Positions 55,133 through 63,794 of a stretch of 64,000 nucleotides of DNA are shown one piece after another. Below the pieces are notes generated by a model, which was given only the letters and a program-made list of their open reading frames with translations, ran no database searches and was not told the origin of the DNA. Location: the NCBI GenBank assembly GCA_963789165.1, contig CAWBJP010000011.1, positions 1 to 64,000 of the forward strand, written 5' to 3'. This DNA comes from CAWBJP01 sp963789165. GTDB taxonomy: Bacteria > Actinomycetota > Acidimicrobiia > IMCC26256 > BP-133. Position 1 is the stretch's first letter, and every line of letters begins with the position of its first letter. The translations under genes were made by a program, and so were the position numbers.

Positions 55133-57022
55133 AGCGCCTCCGCCTCGCCGCTGCGGTCGGTCTGATCGCCTTCCTCGCCCTGCCGGGCACGCCGGCCCAG
55201 GCGGCGGAAGGGGTCACGGTCCGCAACGTCGACACCCGGGACTACCCGACCGTCCGCCTCGAGGTGCTGGTCAGCGGGGACGCCCCCAAGACCACCGACT
55301 TCCACCTCCGGGAGAACGGCAAGGTCGTCACCGATTCCGCCATTCAGGTCCGGCCCCTCAAGCAGACGACCAAGCCGGTCGGGACCGTCCTGGTCATGGA
55401 CACGTCGGGATCCATGAAGACCCGCGGTGCCATCGACCAGGCCAAGGCCGCCGCCCGGACGTTCATCGCCGCCAAGGGGCCCAACGACTGGATCGCCCTG
55501 GTCGCCTTCTCCAGCCAGGCCGTGACCTCGAGTGACTTCACCCAGGACGCCAACGCCCTCAACACGGCGGTCGACAGCCTCGTCGCCACCGGTGAGACCG
55601 CCCTGTGGGACGGCGTCATCATGGGAGCCCGCCTCTTCGAGAAGCGGCCCGACCTCCAGCCGAACGTCGTGCTGCTCTCGGACGGGGCCGACACCGTCTC
55701 CGCCGGGACCGAGCAGCAGGCGACAGCCGCCCTCAACGGCAGCCACGCCGCCGTCTTCGCGGTGGGCATCGCCTCCGACGAGTTCGACCCCGCCAGCCTC
55801 TCCAACCTGGTGGGGACCACGGGCGGATCGCTCAGCACGAGCGCCAACCCGGCCGACCTCTCCGGGCAGTTCACCCGGATCCGGGCCGCCATCGAGAACC
55901 AGTACGAAGTCATCTACACCTCCAAGGGTCAGGGGGGCGCCCTCGCCCTCGACCTGAGCGTGGGTGCGGTGACCACCCAGGTGCAGACCCGGGCCGGCAC
56001 GGTCGGTGCGGCGGCCCAGCCGACCGTCGTCTCCTCCGATGGTGGACTGCTCGGGTCCAGCGGGAAGTTCGTGATCCCCCTCCTGGCCATGCTGACCGCC
56101 GGGCTCCTGGGCCTCGGGCTCCTGCTCATCTTCACCCGCAACGACCAGAGCATCGAGGGTCGGCTCGGCCACGTGGCTGCCGGCCCGGAGGCGGCAGCCG
56201 CCGGGGCCCAACCTTGCCCGGACCATGATCGTCCAGCGGGCCGTCGCCCTCACCTCGAAGCTGGCCCAACGCGGGAAGCTCCTCGACAAGGTCGGGGCTC
56301 TCCTGGAGCAGGCCGACGTCTCGTTGCGGCCAGCCGAGGCGCTCTTCTTCTACGGCGCCGGCGTCATCCTGCTCGGCGCCCTGGCCCTGCTCGGGGCACC
56401 GAGCCTCGCCGTCGGCCTCATGTTCGCGGTCATCGTCGCTATTGCACCGATCGCGGTGCTGAAGTTCCTGACCAGACGCCGCCTCAAGGCCTTCGAGGAT
56501 CAGCTGCCCGACACCCTCAACCTGCTCTCGGGCTCGCTGAGGTCCGGGTATTCCTTCATGCAGGGCGTGGAGGCCGTGGCTCAGGAGACCATCGACCCGA
56601 TGGCCCGCGAGCTCCGGCGGGTTCTCGCCGAGGCCCGTCTCGGCCGCCCGCTCGAAGACGCCCTGTCTGACGTCGCCACCCGGATGCAGAGCCGTGACTT
56701 CGAGTGGTCGGTGCTCGCCATCCGCATCCAGCGGGAGGTCGGTGGGAACCTGGCCGAGCTTCTCCAGACGGTGGCCGACACCATGATTCAGCGTGGCCGC
56801 CTGCGGGGAGAGGTCAAGGCCCTCACGGCCGAGGGTCGCCTCTCGGCCATCATCATGGGGCTCATGCCGGTGGCCATCGGGGGTTTCCTCTTCATGTCCA
56901 ACCCCGAGTACATCGGCGAGCTCTTTGCCGGGGCCATCGGATGGGCGATGGTCGTCGCCTCGGTCATCGCCGGCCTCGTCGGTTTCGCCTGGCTCCAGAA
57001 AATCATCAAGATCGAGGTCTGA
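55129..57022 (+). CDS. VWA-domain / TadB (type II secretion F) fusion (one frameshift)
   Basis: After repair, one protein of about 630 residues: signal peptide (MKRLRLAAAVGLIAFLALPG), an outside VWA domain with MIDAS start MDTSGSM, a membrane helix (PLLAMLTAGLLGLGLLLIF), then a TadB domain with GspF core (DQLPDTLNLLSGSLRSGYSF) and four helices. The join at about 56205 needs removal of one C (GGGGCCCAAC); read as is, the VWA protein runs out of frame and TadB would start at ATG 56225. TadB is the inner-membrane platform of the pilus. Overlaps cpaF by four bases. Confidence 0.8.
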
Positions 57023-57025
57023 CCA

Positions 57026-57941
57026 ATGCTCATCTTCGTTGTCCTCGGGGCCTTCGCGGCCGTCCTCACTGCCATCGTGGCTGTCGTCTTCGCCGGAGAG
57101 GAGCGCCGCGAGGTGCGCCTCGCCCTGCGGAGCCTGGAGGACTACGAGGTCTCCTCGAACCTGCGCGAGCAGGAGATGCTCAAGCCGCTCCGGGAGCGGG
57201 TCCTCCTTCCGGCCACCGCTCAGCTGATCCGGCTGGCGACAGCGCTTCACTCCCGCCGGTTACGTGGCCCAGACCCGGGAGAAGCTCATCCACGCCGGTG
57301 CGCCGGCCGGTCTCGACGCCGAGCGGTTCCTGGCCATCAAGATCCTCGGGGCCGTGTCGATCGTCTTCTGGGCCTGGTTCTTCCTCAAGTTCGCTGGAAT
57401 GGGCGGGTTCTACGGAGTCATCATCACCGGCGTCACGTGGGCGATCTCGTTCTTCGGCCCGGACGTCTACCTTCGGCGCAAGACCGAGGAGCGCCAGCAC
57501 GACATCGCCATCAAGCTCCCGGACATCCTCGACCTCCTGGTGATCTCCGTGGAGGCCGGTCTCGGGTTCGAGCAGGCCGTCGACCGGACGGTGAACGCCG
57601 TTCCGGGTCCGCTCGCCGAGGAGTTCCAGCGGATGCTCCAGGAGACGCGGGTCGGGTCAACCCGGGCTGACGCGCTGCGGGCCATGGACGAGCGGACGAA
57701 CGTCCCCGAGCTGCGCTCGTTCATCCTGGCCATGCTCCAGGCCGACACCTTCGGCGTCTCCATCGGGCGCATCCTGCGGGCGCAGGCCGACGAGATGCGG
57801 GTCCGCCGCCGGCAGCGGGCCCAGGAGGCGGCCATGAAGACCCCGGTGAAGATGCTCTTCCCGCTGATCTTCTGCATCTTCCCGTCGCTGTTCGTGGTGA
57901 TCCTGGGCCCGGCGGCCATCCAGATCATGCGGGGTTTGTAG
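57026..57941 (+). CDS. tadC: TadC platform protein (one frameshift)
   Basis: About 304 residues after repair: N-terminal helix (LIFVVLGAFAAVLTAIVAVV), linker, GspF core (HDIAIKLPDILDLLVISVEA, then GLGFEQAV) and a final helix ending AAIQIMRGL. The frame slips at about 57247; removing one base gives RFTPAGYVAQTREKLIHAG. It partners TadB. Starts 3 bases after the previous stop. Confidence 0.88.
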
Positions 57942-58024
57942 ACCGCAGCCTTCAAGCGAGAGCACCGGCACTGGGCCGGGGGAGCCGACCGGCGCCCCCG
58001 GCCCGAGCTGTAGATTCCCCCCGG

Positions 58025-59463
58025 ATGGCTACCTCCCTCCGGCGGCCTGCCGGCCCGACCATGGCGACGTTGTTCACTCTCGCCTTCGCCCTGGGGGGCT
58101 GGAGGAGCGGCCTCAGCCGTCTCTCGGACAACTCGTTCTTCTGGCACCTGCAGACCGGACGGCGCATCCTCGAGGATTGGGTCCCGCGCCACGACCCCTA
58201 CTCGTTCACCGCTGCCGGTTCTCCATGGGTGGCGCAGTCCTGGCTGGCTGAGGCGCTCTACGGGGCGCTCGATCGGGCTGGTGGGCCCCTTCGGTATCCG
58301 CCTGCTGGGCGCCCTGACCGGGGCCCTGGTGGCCGCCCTCACCTACCGGTTGGCCCTCCTGCTGGCGGCGGACCGCCTGCGGGCCGCCGGGCTCACCTTC
58401 GCCGCCGTCGGCGCCTCGTTCTCGCTCTGGTCTGAGCGTCCCCTCTTCCTCGGGATCCTCGCCCTTGTCGGCCTCCTCTGGATCGTCGAGGTCCCGGGAT
58501 CCGCAGTCGGTCGCCGCCCGCTCGTCGCCATCCCGGTTCTCATGTGGCTGTGGGCCAACATCCACGGGACCTTCGCCCTCGGCTTCTTCTATCTCGGACT
58601 TCACCTTGCTGGTCGCTGGCTCGACGGCTCGCCTCCCTGGCGGGGCCGTGAAGGCACCTTGACCCGCGCCGCCGCCGTGGCCGTCCTCGCCTGTGTCGTC
58701 AATCCATACGGCCCGGCCCTTCTCCTGTTTCCGATCGACCTGCTCGAGCGAGGGGACATCCTTCGCCAGGTGTCGGAATGGCAGTCGCCCGACTTCCGGA
58801 AGCTGCAGGGGGTGACCTTCGCCCTCTGGCTGGTGGTGTTCGTCGCCTGTCTGGCGCGCGGCCGGGCGCGCCCCTCTCGGCGCGACCTCGTCGTCTCCCT
58901 CCCCTTCCTGCTCCTCGCCCTGTGGGCTCAGCGCAACATCGCGCTCGCCCCGCTCGTGGCCGCTCCCGGTGGCCGCCAGGGCGGTCGCCAGCGCCACGAG
59001 CCGGCCAGAGCTGACCGGGCGCCTCAACCGGCCCCTGGGGGCGATGCTGCTGGGCCTCGGCCTCCTGTGGACGGGCGAGGCGGTGGTGACGCCGGACTTC
59101 GCGTTCGACAGGTATCCCGTGAAGGCAATGCGGTTCCTGGAAGGACAGGACCTGCTCGGCCGGCGGCTCATGACTAACGACGCATGGGGCGGCTATCTCA
59201 TCCTTCGGTGGCCGCGCCAGCGTGTGTTCATCGACGACCGGTACGACATGTACCCGCCGGAGATCACGTACGACTACATCCGGTTCAGCAAGGCAAACCC
59301 GCGCTGGAAGAAGATCCTCGACCAATACCGGATCGACACCATCGTTTGGGAGCGGGGAGCGCCGATCGTGCAGCTCCTCGACGCGGACCCTGACTGGGAG
59401 CGGGTTCATCGCGACAAGCTGGCTGTCGTCTACATCCGGCGGGGATCGGCACCACCGAAATGA
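58025..59463 (+). CDS. Multi-pass membrane protein, glycosyltransferase-C-like (two frameshifts)
   Basis: About 478 residues after repair. The N-terminal outside loop DNSFFWHLQTGRRILEDW followed by DPYSFTAAGSPWVAQSWL resembles an uncharacterised family of actinobacterial and chloroflexal membrane proteins with a GT-C-type plan. About nine membrane helices follow, and the C-terminal domain is soluble (NDAWGGYLILRW, FIDDRYDMYPPEITYDYI). Frames slip near 58278 and 58972 (doubled G each). Position at the end of the tad operon suggests pilin or surface glycosylation; that is inference only. Confidence 0.7.
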
Positions 59464-59499
59464 AGATGCTCTCGTTGCGGCGCCGCTCTCGCGACGAAA

Positions 59500-59531
59500 G
59501 GGGCCGGCGCAGGTTTCCCTGCGCCGGCCCC
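59500..59531. terminator. Bidirectional terminator between the membrane protein gene and flp1
   Basis: A perfect 14-bp stem GGGGCCGGCGCAGG / CCTGCGCCGGCCCC with loop TTTC, followed by CTTC on the plus strand and CTTTCG on the minus strand. Related hairpins close each flp unit. Confidence 0.85.
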
Positions 59532-59548
59532 TTCATGTCGCTGTGCTG

Positions 59549-59732
59549 TTAGCCGAGCTCGCTGCCGATCTCGTTGAACTTGCTCTCCGCGCTCGTCGCC
59601 GAGGAAGGTGATGGCGAGGATACAGACGACGGCGATGAGGGCGACGAGGAGGGCGTACTCCACCAGGGCCGCACCACGCTCGTCGGAGCTGAACTTGGCC
59701 TGCAGCCACGCCTTGAGGATGGTCAGGTTCAT
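59549..59732 (-). CDS. Flp pilin 1 (frameshifted near its end)
   Basis: A 60-residue Flp/Tad major pilin: short leader MNLTILKAWLQAKFSSDE, then the hydrophobic GAALVEYALLVALIAVVCI helix and an ESKFNEIGSEL tail. An extra G at about 59590 (GCGCGGAGAGC where copy 2 has GCGCGAGAGC) shifts the last third; as read, translation would run on into the terminator. Processed by a TadV-type prepilin peptidase, not seen here. Ribosome site GGAAGGCAAGAC before the ATG. Confidence 0.8.
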
Positions 59733-59884
59733 GTCTTGCCTTCCGTTTTGCGGGGCGCTGGTCATGCGCCTGGCCTTTCGATTCATGTCGGCGGTGCTGC
59801 GCCTGCTGAATAGGCCGTTCGGCCCATTCTCGGAGAGTGATGGTTAGGCCGTTCGGATCGGTCGATCGTCTCCGCGACGAAAAA

Positions 59885-59921
59885 GGGGCCGGCGCAGGTT
59901 TCCCTGGGCCGGCCCTTTCAT
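59885..59921 (-). terminator. Terminator of flp unit 2
   Basis: GGGCCGGCGCAGG...CCTGGGCCGGCCC with a T-rich flank, an imperfect copy of the hairpin at 59500-59531. It directly follows the flp2 stop on the minus strand. Confidence 0.7.
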
Positions 59922-60115
59922 GTTGCTGTTGCTAGTTTGAGCTCGCTGCCGATCTCGTTGAACTTGCTCTCGCGCTCGTCGCCGAGGAAGGTGATGGCGA
60001 GGATACAGACGACGGCGATGAGGGCCACGAGGAGGGCGTACTCCACCAGGGCCGCACCAGGCTCGTCGGAGCTGAACTTGGCCTGCAGCCACGCCTTGAG
60101 GATGGTCAGGTTCAT
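59918..60115 (-). CDS. Flp pilin 2 (intact)
   Basis: 65 residues, intact: MNLTILKAWLQAKFSSDE, the GAALVEYALLVALIAVVCI helix and an ESKFNEIGSEL tail with five extra residues (KLATAT) because the usual stop after ELD is lost. Pro replaces Arg in SSDEPG. Ribosome site GGAGGCAAGAC. Major pilin subunit candidate. Confidence 0.88.
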   Translation of the reverse strand: MNLTILKAWLQAKFSSDEPGAALVEYALLVALIAVVCILAITFLGDERESKFNEIGSELKLATAT

Positions 60116-60242
60116 GTCTTGCCTCCGTTTCGGGGCGCTGGTCGCGCCTGCTTTCGATGTTCGGCGCTGCTGCGCCTGCTTGATTCAGTTATCGGCGCGT
60201 GCGGAGAGTGACTGGATAGGCCGTTCGGCTCATTGCCACGAA

Positions 60243-60276
60243 AGGGGCCGGCGCAGGTTTCCCTGGGCCGGCCCTT
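60243..60276 (-). terminator. Terminator of flp unit 3
   Basis: Third copy of the GGGGCCGGC...GGCCGGCCC hairpin, following flp3 on the minus strand. Confidence 0.65.
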
Positions 60277-60290
60277 CTGTCGCTGTTCGA

Positions 60291-60468
60291 GTCGAGCTCG
60301 CTGCCGATCTCGTTGAACTGCTCTCGGCGCGCCGCCGAGGAAGGTGATGGCGACGATACAGACGACGGCGATGAGGGCCACGAGGAGGGCGTACTCCACC
60401 AGGGCCGCACCGGTCTCGTCGGAGCTGAACTTGGCCTGCAGCCACGCCTTGAGGATGGTCAGGTTCAT
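60291..60468 (-). CDS. Flp pilin 3 (frameshifted near its end)
   Basis: Same leader and helix as the other copies (SSDETG variant, AVVCIVAITF). Base losses near 60325-60335 put the tail out of frame, so as read it becomes a 118-residue protein running through the terminator to 60112. In the pilin frame the tail is recognisable as FNEIGSELD, but there is no stop directly after it. Confidence 0.7.
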
Positions 60469-60627
60469 GTCTTGCCTCCGTTTGGGGGCGCTGGTCAGCG
60501 CCTGGCTTTCGATCTCGGCGCTGCTGCGCCTGTTGATTCAGGTATCGGCGGTTGCGGAGAGCGACTGGATAGGCCGTTCGGCTCATTTCTCGACGGTTGA
60601 GTGGGGAGCGTCTCGCGACGAAAGGGC

Positions 60628-60658
60628 CGGCGCAGGTTTCCCTGGGCCGGCCCCTTTG
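60628..60658 (-). terminator. Terminator of flp unit 4
   Basis: Fourth copy of the GGGCCGGC...GGCCGGCCCC hairpin, following flp4 on the minus strand. Confidence 0.65.
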
Positions 60659-60674
60659 ATGTCGCTGGTGCTAG

Positions 60675-60857
60675 TTAGTCGAGCTCGCTACCGATCTCGT
60701 TGAACTTGCTCTCGCGCCTGTCGCCGAGGAAGGTGATGGCGAGGATACAGACGACGGCGATGAGGGCCACGAGGAGGGCGTACTCCACCAGGGCCGCACC
60801 ACGCTCGTCGGAGCTGAACTTGGCCTGCAGCCACGCCTTGAGGATGGTCAGGTTCAT
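60675..60857 (-). CDS. Flp pilin 4 (intact)
   Basis: 60 residues and complete: leader MNLTILKAWLQAKFSSDE, helix GAALVEYALLVALIAVVCI, tail ESKFNEIGSELD and a stop. This is the best preserved copy and the reference for the array. Ribosome site GGAGGCAAGAC six bases before the ATG. Confidence 0.92.
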   Translation of the reverse strand: MNLTILKAWLQAKFSSDERGAALVEYALLVALIAVVCILAITFLGDRRESKFNEIGSELD

Positions 60858-61021
60858 GTCTTGCCTCCGTTTTGGGGCGCTGGTCAGCGCCTGCTTTCGA
60901 TGTTCGGCGCTGCTGCGCCTGTTGATTCAGATATCGGCGCGTGCGGAGAGTCGAGCTGGATAGGCCGTTCGGCTCATCCTCGGGAGGGTGCTTCGGTGAG
61001 TCGCCGGCGTCCAGCGACGGC

Positions 61022-61179
61022 GAGGGGCCGGCGAACTCAGGTTGCCCTGTCGGATGGCCCCTTCATGCGCTACTGCGGTACGCGCCGCTGACCGAGGTCG
61101 CTGAACTTTGCAGCTGCCGCTCTCGCGCCGAGGAAGGGGATGGCGAGTTTCGATGCAGGCCACGGCGATGTCGCTGGTG
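61022..61179 (-). other. Degenerate remnants of a flp unit
   Basis: A worn terminator copy (61022-61066) is followed by a stretch (about 61090-61170) that still matches the 3' half of flp in order (GAGGTCGCTGAACTTT, then CGCCGAGGAAGGGGATGGCG, then CACGGCGATG). It looks like the tail of a sixth pilin copy lost by recombination. Confidence 0.55.
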
Positions 61180-61363
61180 CTAGCTGTGGAGCTCGCTACC
61201 GATCTCGTTGAACTCGCACTCGCGTCTCGCCGAGGAAGGTGATGGCGAGGCATACAGACGACGGCGATGAGGGCCACGAGGAGGGCGTACTCCACCAGGG
61301 CCGCACCCGCTCGTCGGTGCTGAACTTGGCCTGGAGCCACGCCTTGAGGATGGTCAGGTTCAT
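61180..61363 (-). pseudogene. Flp pilin 5 (degenerate)
   Basis: The start MNLTILKAWLQAKFS is kept, but single bases are lost at about 61308 (GAGCGGGTG for GAGCGTGGTG) and several more in the region of 61210-61250. The helix GAALVEYALLVALIAVVC is present only in another frame. The intended tail is GSELHS with a TAG at 61180-61182. Ribosome site AAGGAGGCAAGAC is intact. Confidence 0.7.
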
Positions 61364-61518
61364 GTCTTGCCTCCTTGTCGGCGCTGCTGCGCCTTGCTTG
61401 ATTCAGATATCGGCGGGTGCGGAGAGCGAGCTGAATAGGCCGTTCGGCTCATCCTCGGGAGGGTGCTTCGGTGAGTCGCCGGCGTCCGGCGGCGGCGAGC
61501 CGACGGGCGACACGCAGG

Positions 61519-62160
61519 TCAGCCCAGTCGGATGATCCCCATGCGCACGGCGGTGAGGACGGCCTGCGTGCGGTCGCGGGCGTCGAGCTTCTCGTAGATC
61601 GACGCGAGGTGGTTCTTCACCGTCTTGGCGCTGATGTAGAGGCGCTCCGCCACCTCGATGGTCGAGCACCCGTCGGCGAAGAGCTGGAGGACCTCCTCCT
61701 CGCGATGGCTGAGCACCGGCGCATTTCCCTCGTTGGCGCGCTGGGGGCCCGGCAGCTCGGTCAGCATCGAACGGGCCAAGCCGGGCGAGAGGGCGGTCTC
61801 ACCGTCCAGGGCGGACCGAAGCGTCTCGGCGACCTGCACCATCGTGCAGTCCTTGACGAGATAGCCGACGGCCCCGGCCCGCAGAGCCTGGTCGACGATC
61901 TCCTCCTCGCCGTGCATGGTCAGGATGACCACACGCGTTTCCGGGACGCGGGCGCGCATGAGACGGGTTGCCTCGATCCCGTCGAGGACGGGCATGGTGA
62001 CATCCATGAGCACGAGGTCGGGACGCAGCTTCTCGGCCAGGCGCACGGCCTCCTGCCCGTCTCCAGCCTCGCCGACAACCTCGAAGCCGGCCTCTTCCAC
62101 CGCTCGGCGCAGGCCCTGGCGAAGCAGCTGATGATCGTCCACCAGGAGCAGGCTGTTCAC
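61519..62160 (-). CDS. NarL/FixJ-type response regulator
   Basis: 213 residues. Receiver domain with VDDH pocket, phosphoacceptor Asp53 (LVLMDVTMPVLDG) and a C-terminal LuxR-type helix-turn-helix (CSTIEVAERLYISAKTVKNH). GTG 62160 overlaps the kinase stop (GTGA), so the two form a coupled pair. Lying just upstream of the flp array on the same strand, it is a good candidate to control pilin expression. Confidence 0.93.
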   Translation of the reverse strand: MNSLLLVDDHQLLRQGLRRAVEEAGFEVVGEAGDGQEAVRLAEKLRPDLVLMDVTMPVLDGIEATRLMRARVPETRVVILTMHGEEEIVDQALRAGAVGYLVKDCTMVQVAETLRSALDGETALSPGLARSMLTELPGPQRANEGNAPVLSHREEEVLQLFADGCSTIEVAERLYISAKTVKNHLASIYEKLDARDRTQAVLTAVRMGIIRLG

Positions 62161-63767
62161 GCCCCCACCTCCACGTCGGCGACCACGATGGTCCCACGCC
62201 CAGGTTCAGAGTCGATCGACGAGCCGCGCCCCGATGGCGTTGGCCCGCTCGCGCATGGCCACCAGGCCCGACGCGCCTCCGGACTCGACTCCCGTGAGAT
62301 CGAACCCGGAGCCATCGTCACGGACCTCCAGCCGGCCACGGTGGCCGTCGGCCGTCCATTTCACCTCGACGGTGGACGCCTGGGAGTGGCGCTCGACGTT
62401 CGAGAGTGCCTCCAGAAGGATCCGCCACAGCTCCTGCTCGACGGGCACCGGCAGGCGGGCCTCCTCGGAAGCGCCGGCGAAACGGGCGGCGATCCCGGTG
62501 CGCTCGGTGAAGCGGGCGAGGTGGGCTTCGGCCACCGTGGCCAGCCCGGCCGCGTCCGTCACTCGGGTCCGGAGCTGGCGCAGCGTCTCGCGCACCTCGC
62601 CGAGCAGCCCTCCCACGTCCTGGCGGAGGCGGGCGAGGTCGGCGCCCGGATCGGGGAGGTGGGCCAGGCGATCGAGTTCGAGGCCCACGTAGGCCAGACC
62701 CTGGCCGATCCGGTCGTGGAGGTTACGAGCCAGGCGGTCCCGCTCGCCGTCGGCCCCGAGCATGCGGAGCCGGTCGAACCACAGCGCGTTGTCGATGGCC
62801 AGGGCGAGGGGCTCGGCCAGCCCGGCCAGCAGCTCGACCTCCCGGACGCCGAAGCTCTCGGGCTCGGTGTGCTCGATGGCCACCAGGGCCACCAGGTGGT
62901 CCCGGGCGACGAGCGGTCCATACAGGCCGCTTCGCGAGCCCGGCCAGATGCCGTGATCCCCGGCGGTTGAATCGAGCTCACAGGAGGCCATCCCCGGCCG
63001 ATTCACCGCCGCCCGGACAGGTGGCGGGAGGCCGGTGGTCGGGACCGGCGGGGGTGCACTCCGCCCGGCGGCGGCCTCCGTCCGCCAAGTACCGGTGGCG
63101 GGATCGAAGACGAGGATCGCCGCGCCGGTGAAGTCGAAGAGCTGACGGAGGTGGCCCATGGCCGCCGCCAGGGTGTCGCCGAGGTCGAGCGACGAGGGGA
63201 GCTTCTGGGCCACACGGGTGAGCTGGGAAAGCAGACTGTTGGCCTCGGTGAGTCGGTGGACGCGGTCGGAGAAGACCGCCTGAAGTGCCTCCCCTTCGAG
63301 GAAGAGCCGCCGGGCGTATCCGGCCACCACGGCGGTGGCGGCGTAGACGAGGGCGACCTGCGCGGCGCTCTGGGGTTCAGCCCGCGCCGAGGGAAAGGCG
63401 AGCGGCGGCGAGGGCCAGCCCAGAGCCAGCGAATCCGGCGGCAGCGAGGCCACCGGCGTAGCCGCGGGTGAAGCCGGCGACGACGAAGCCCACGAGGAGC
63501 GTGAAAACGAAGGGGCTGTCCCAACCCCCACTCGCCACCACCGCGCCGAGCGCGATGGCGAGGTCGACGAGCAGGCCGGTGGTGCCGATCGGGGCGTCGT
63601 TGAGGCCGGGGAACGGCCGGAGAGTTCTCCAGAGGTTGTAGGCGAGGAGGATGGCGGTGGCGCCCAGCAGTGCCGAAATCGCGAGAGGGGTTCGCCAGGG
63701 TGACCACCGCGCCGGTGGTCGACCGTCGCCCAGCGGAGGGCCAGGACGAGGAACGGGAGCCGTCCAC
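62157..63767 (-). CDS. Sensor histidine kinase, NarX/DegS type (three frameshifts)
   Basis: After repair about 535 residues: N-terminal membrane helices (LAISALLGATAILLAYNLW, FVFTLLVGFVVAG), a GAF-like domain (about residues 190-330), the HisKA_3 box (RDRLARNLHDRIGQGLAYVG with the phosphorylated His) and an HATPase domain (LLEALSNVERHS, VRDDGSGFDLTG). The frame slips near 63685, 63405 and 62222; the last one, one G in CGTCGATCG, hides the true end IDSEPGRGTIVVADVEVGA. GTG 63767 is the likely start. It pairs with the downstream response regulator. Confidence 0.8.
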
Positions 63768-63794
63768 CCGGCGGAGTGCCGGGCGGAACGCCGA

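Larger units (their letters stand above)
59809..61452 (-). promoter_or_regulatory. Conserved 18-bp element upstream of all five flp copies
   Basis: On the plus strand the element reads ATAGGCCGTTCGGCTCAT at 60216-60233, 60569-60586, 60960-60977 and 61435-61452, with a close variant at 59809-59826. It lies 72-103 bases before each pilin ATG. Its centre, GCCGTTCGGC, is a near-palindrome. It may be a shared promoter or an activator site, for example of the response regulator next door. Confidence 0.6.

Noticed and set aside
59549..61363. Repeated units as a CRISPR or insertion element
   Set aside because: The repeat unit encodes Flp pilin with its own ribosome site and terminator; no transposase or terminal inverted repeats.
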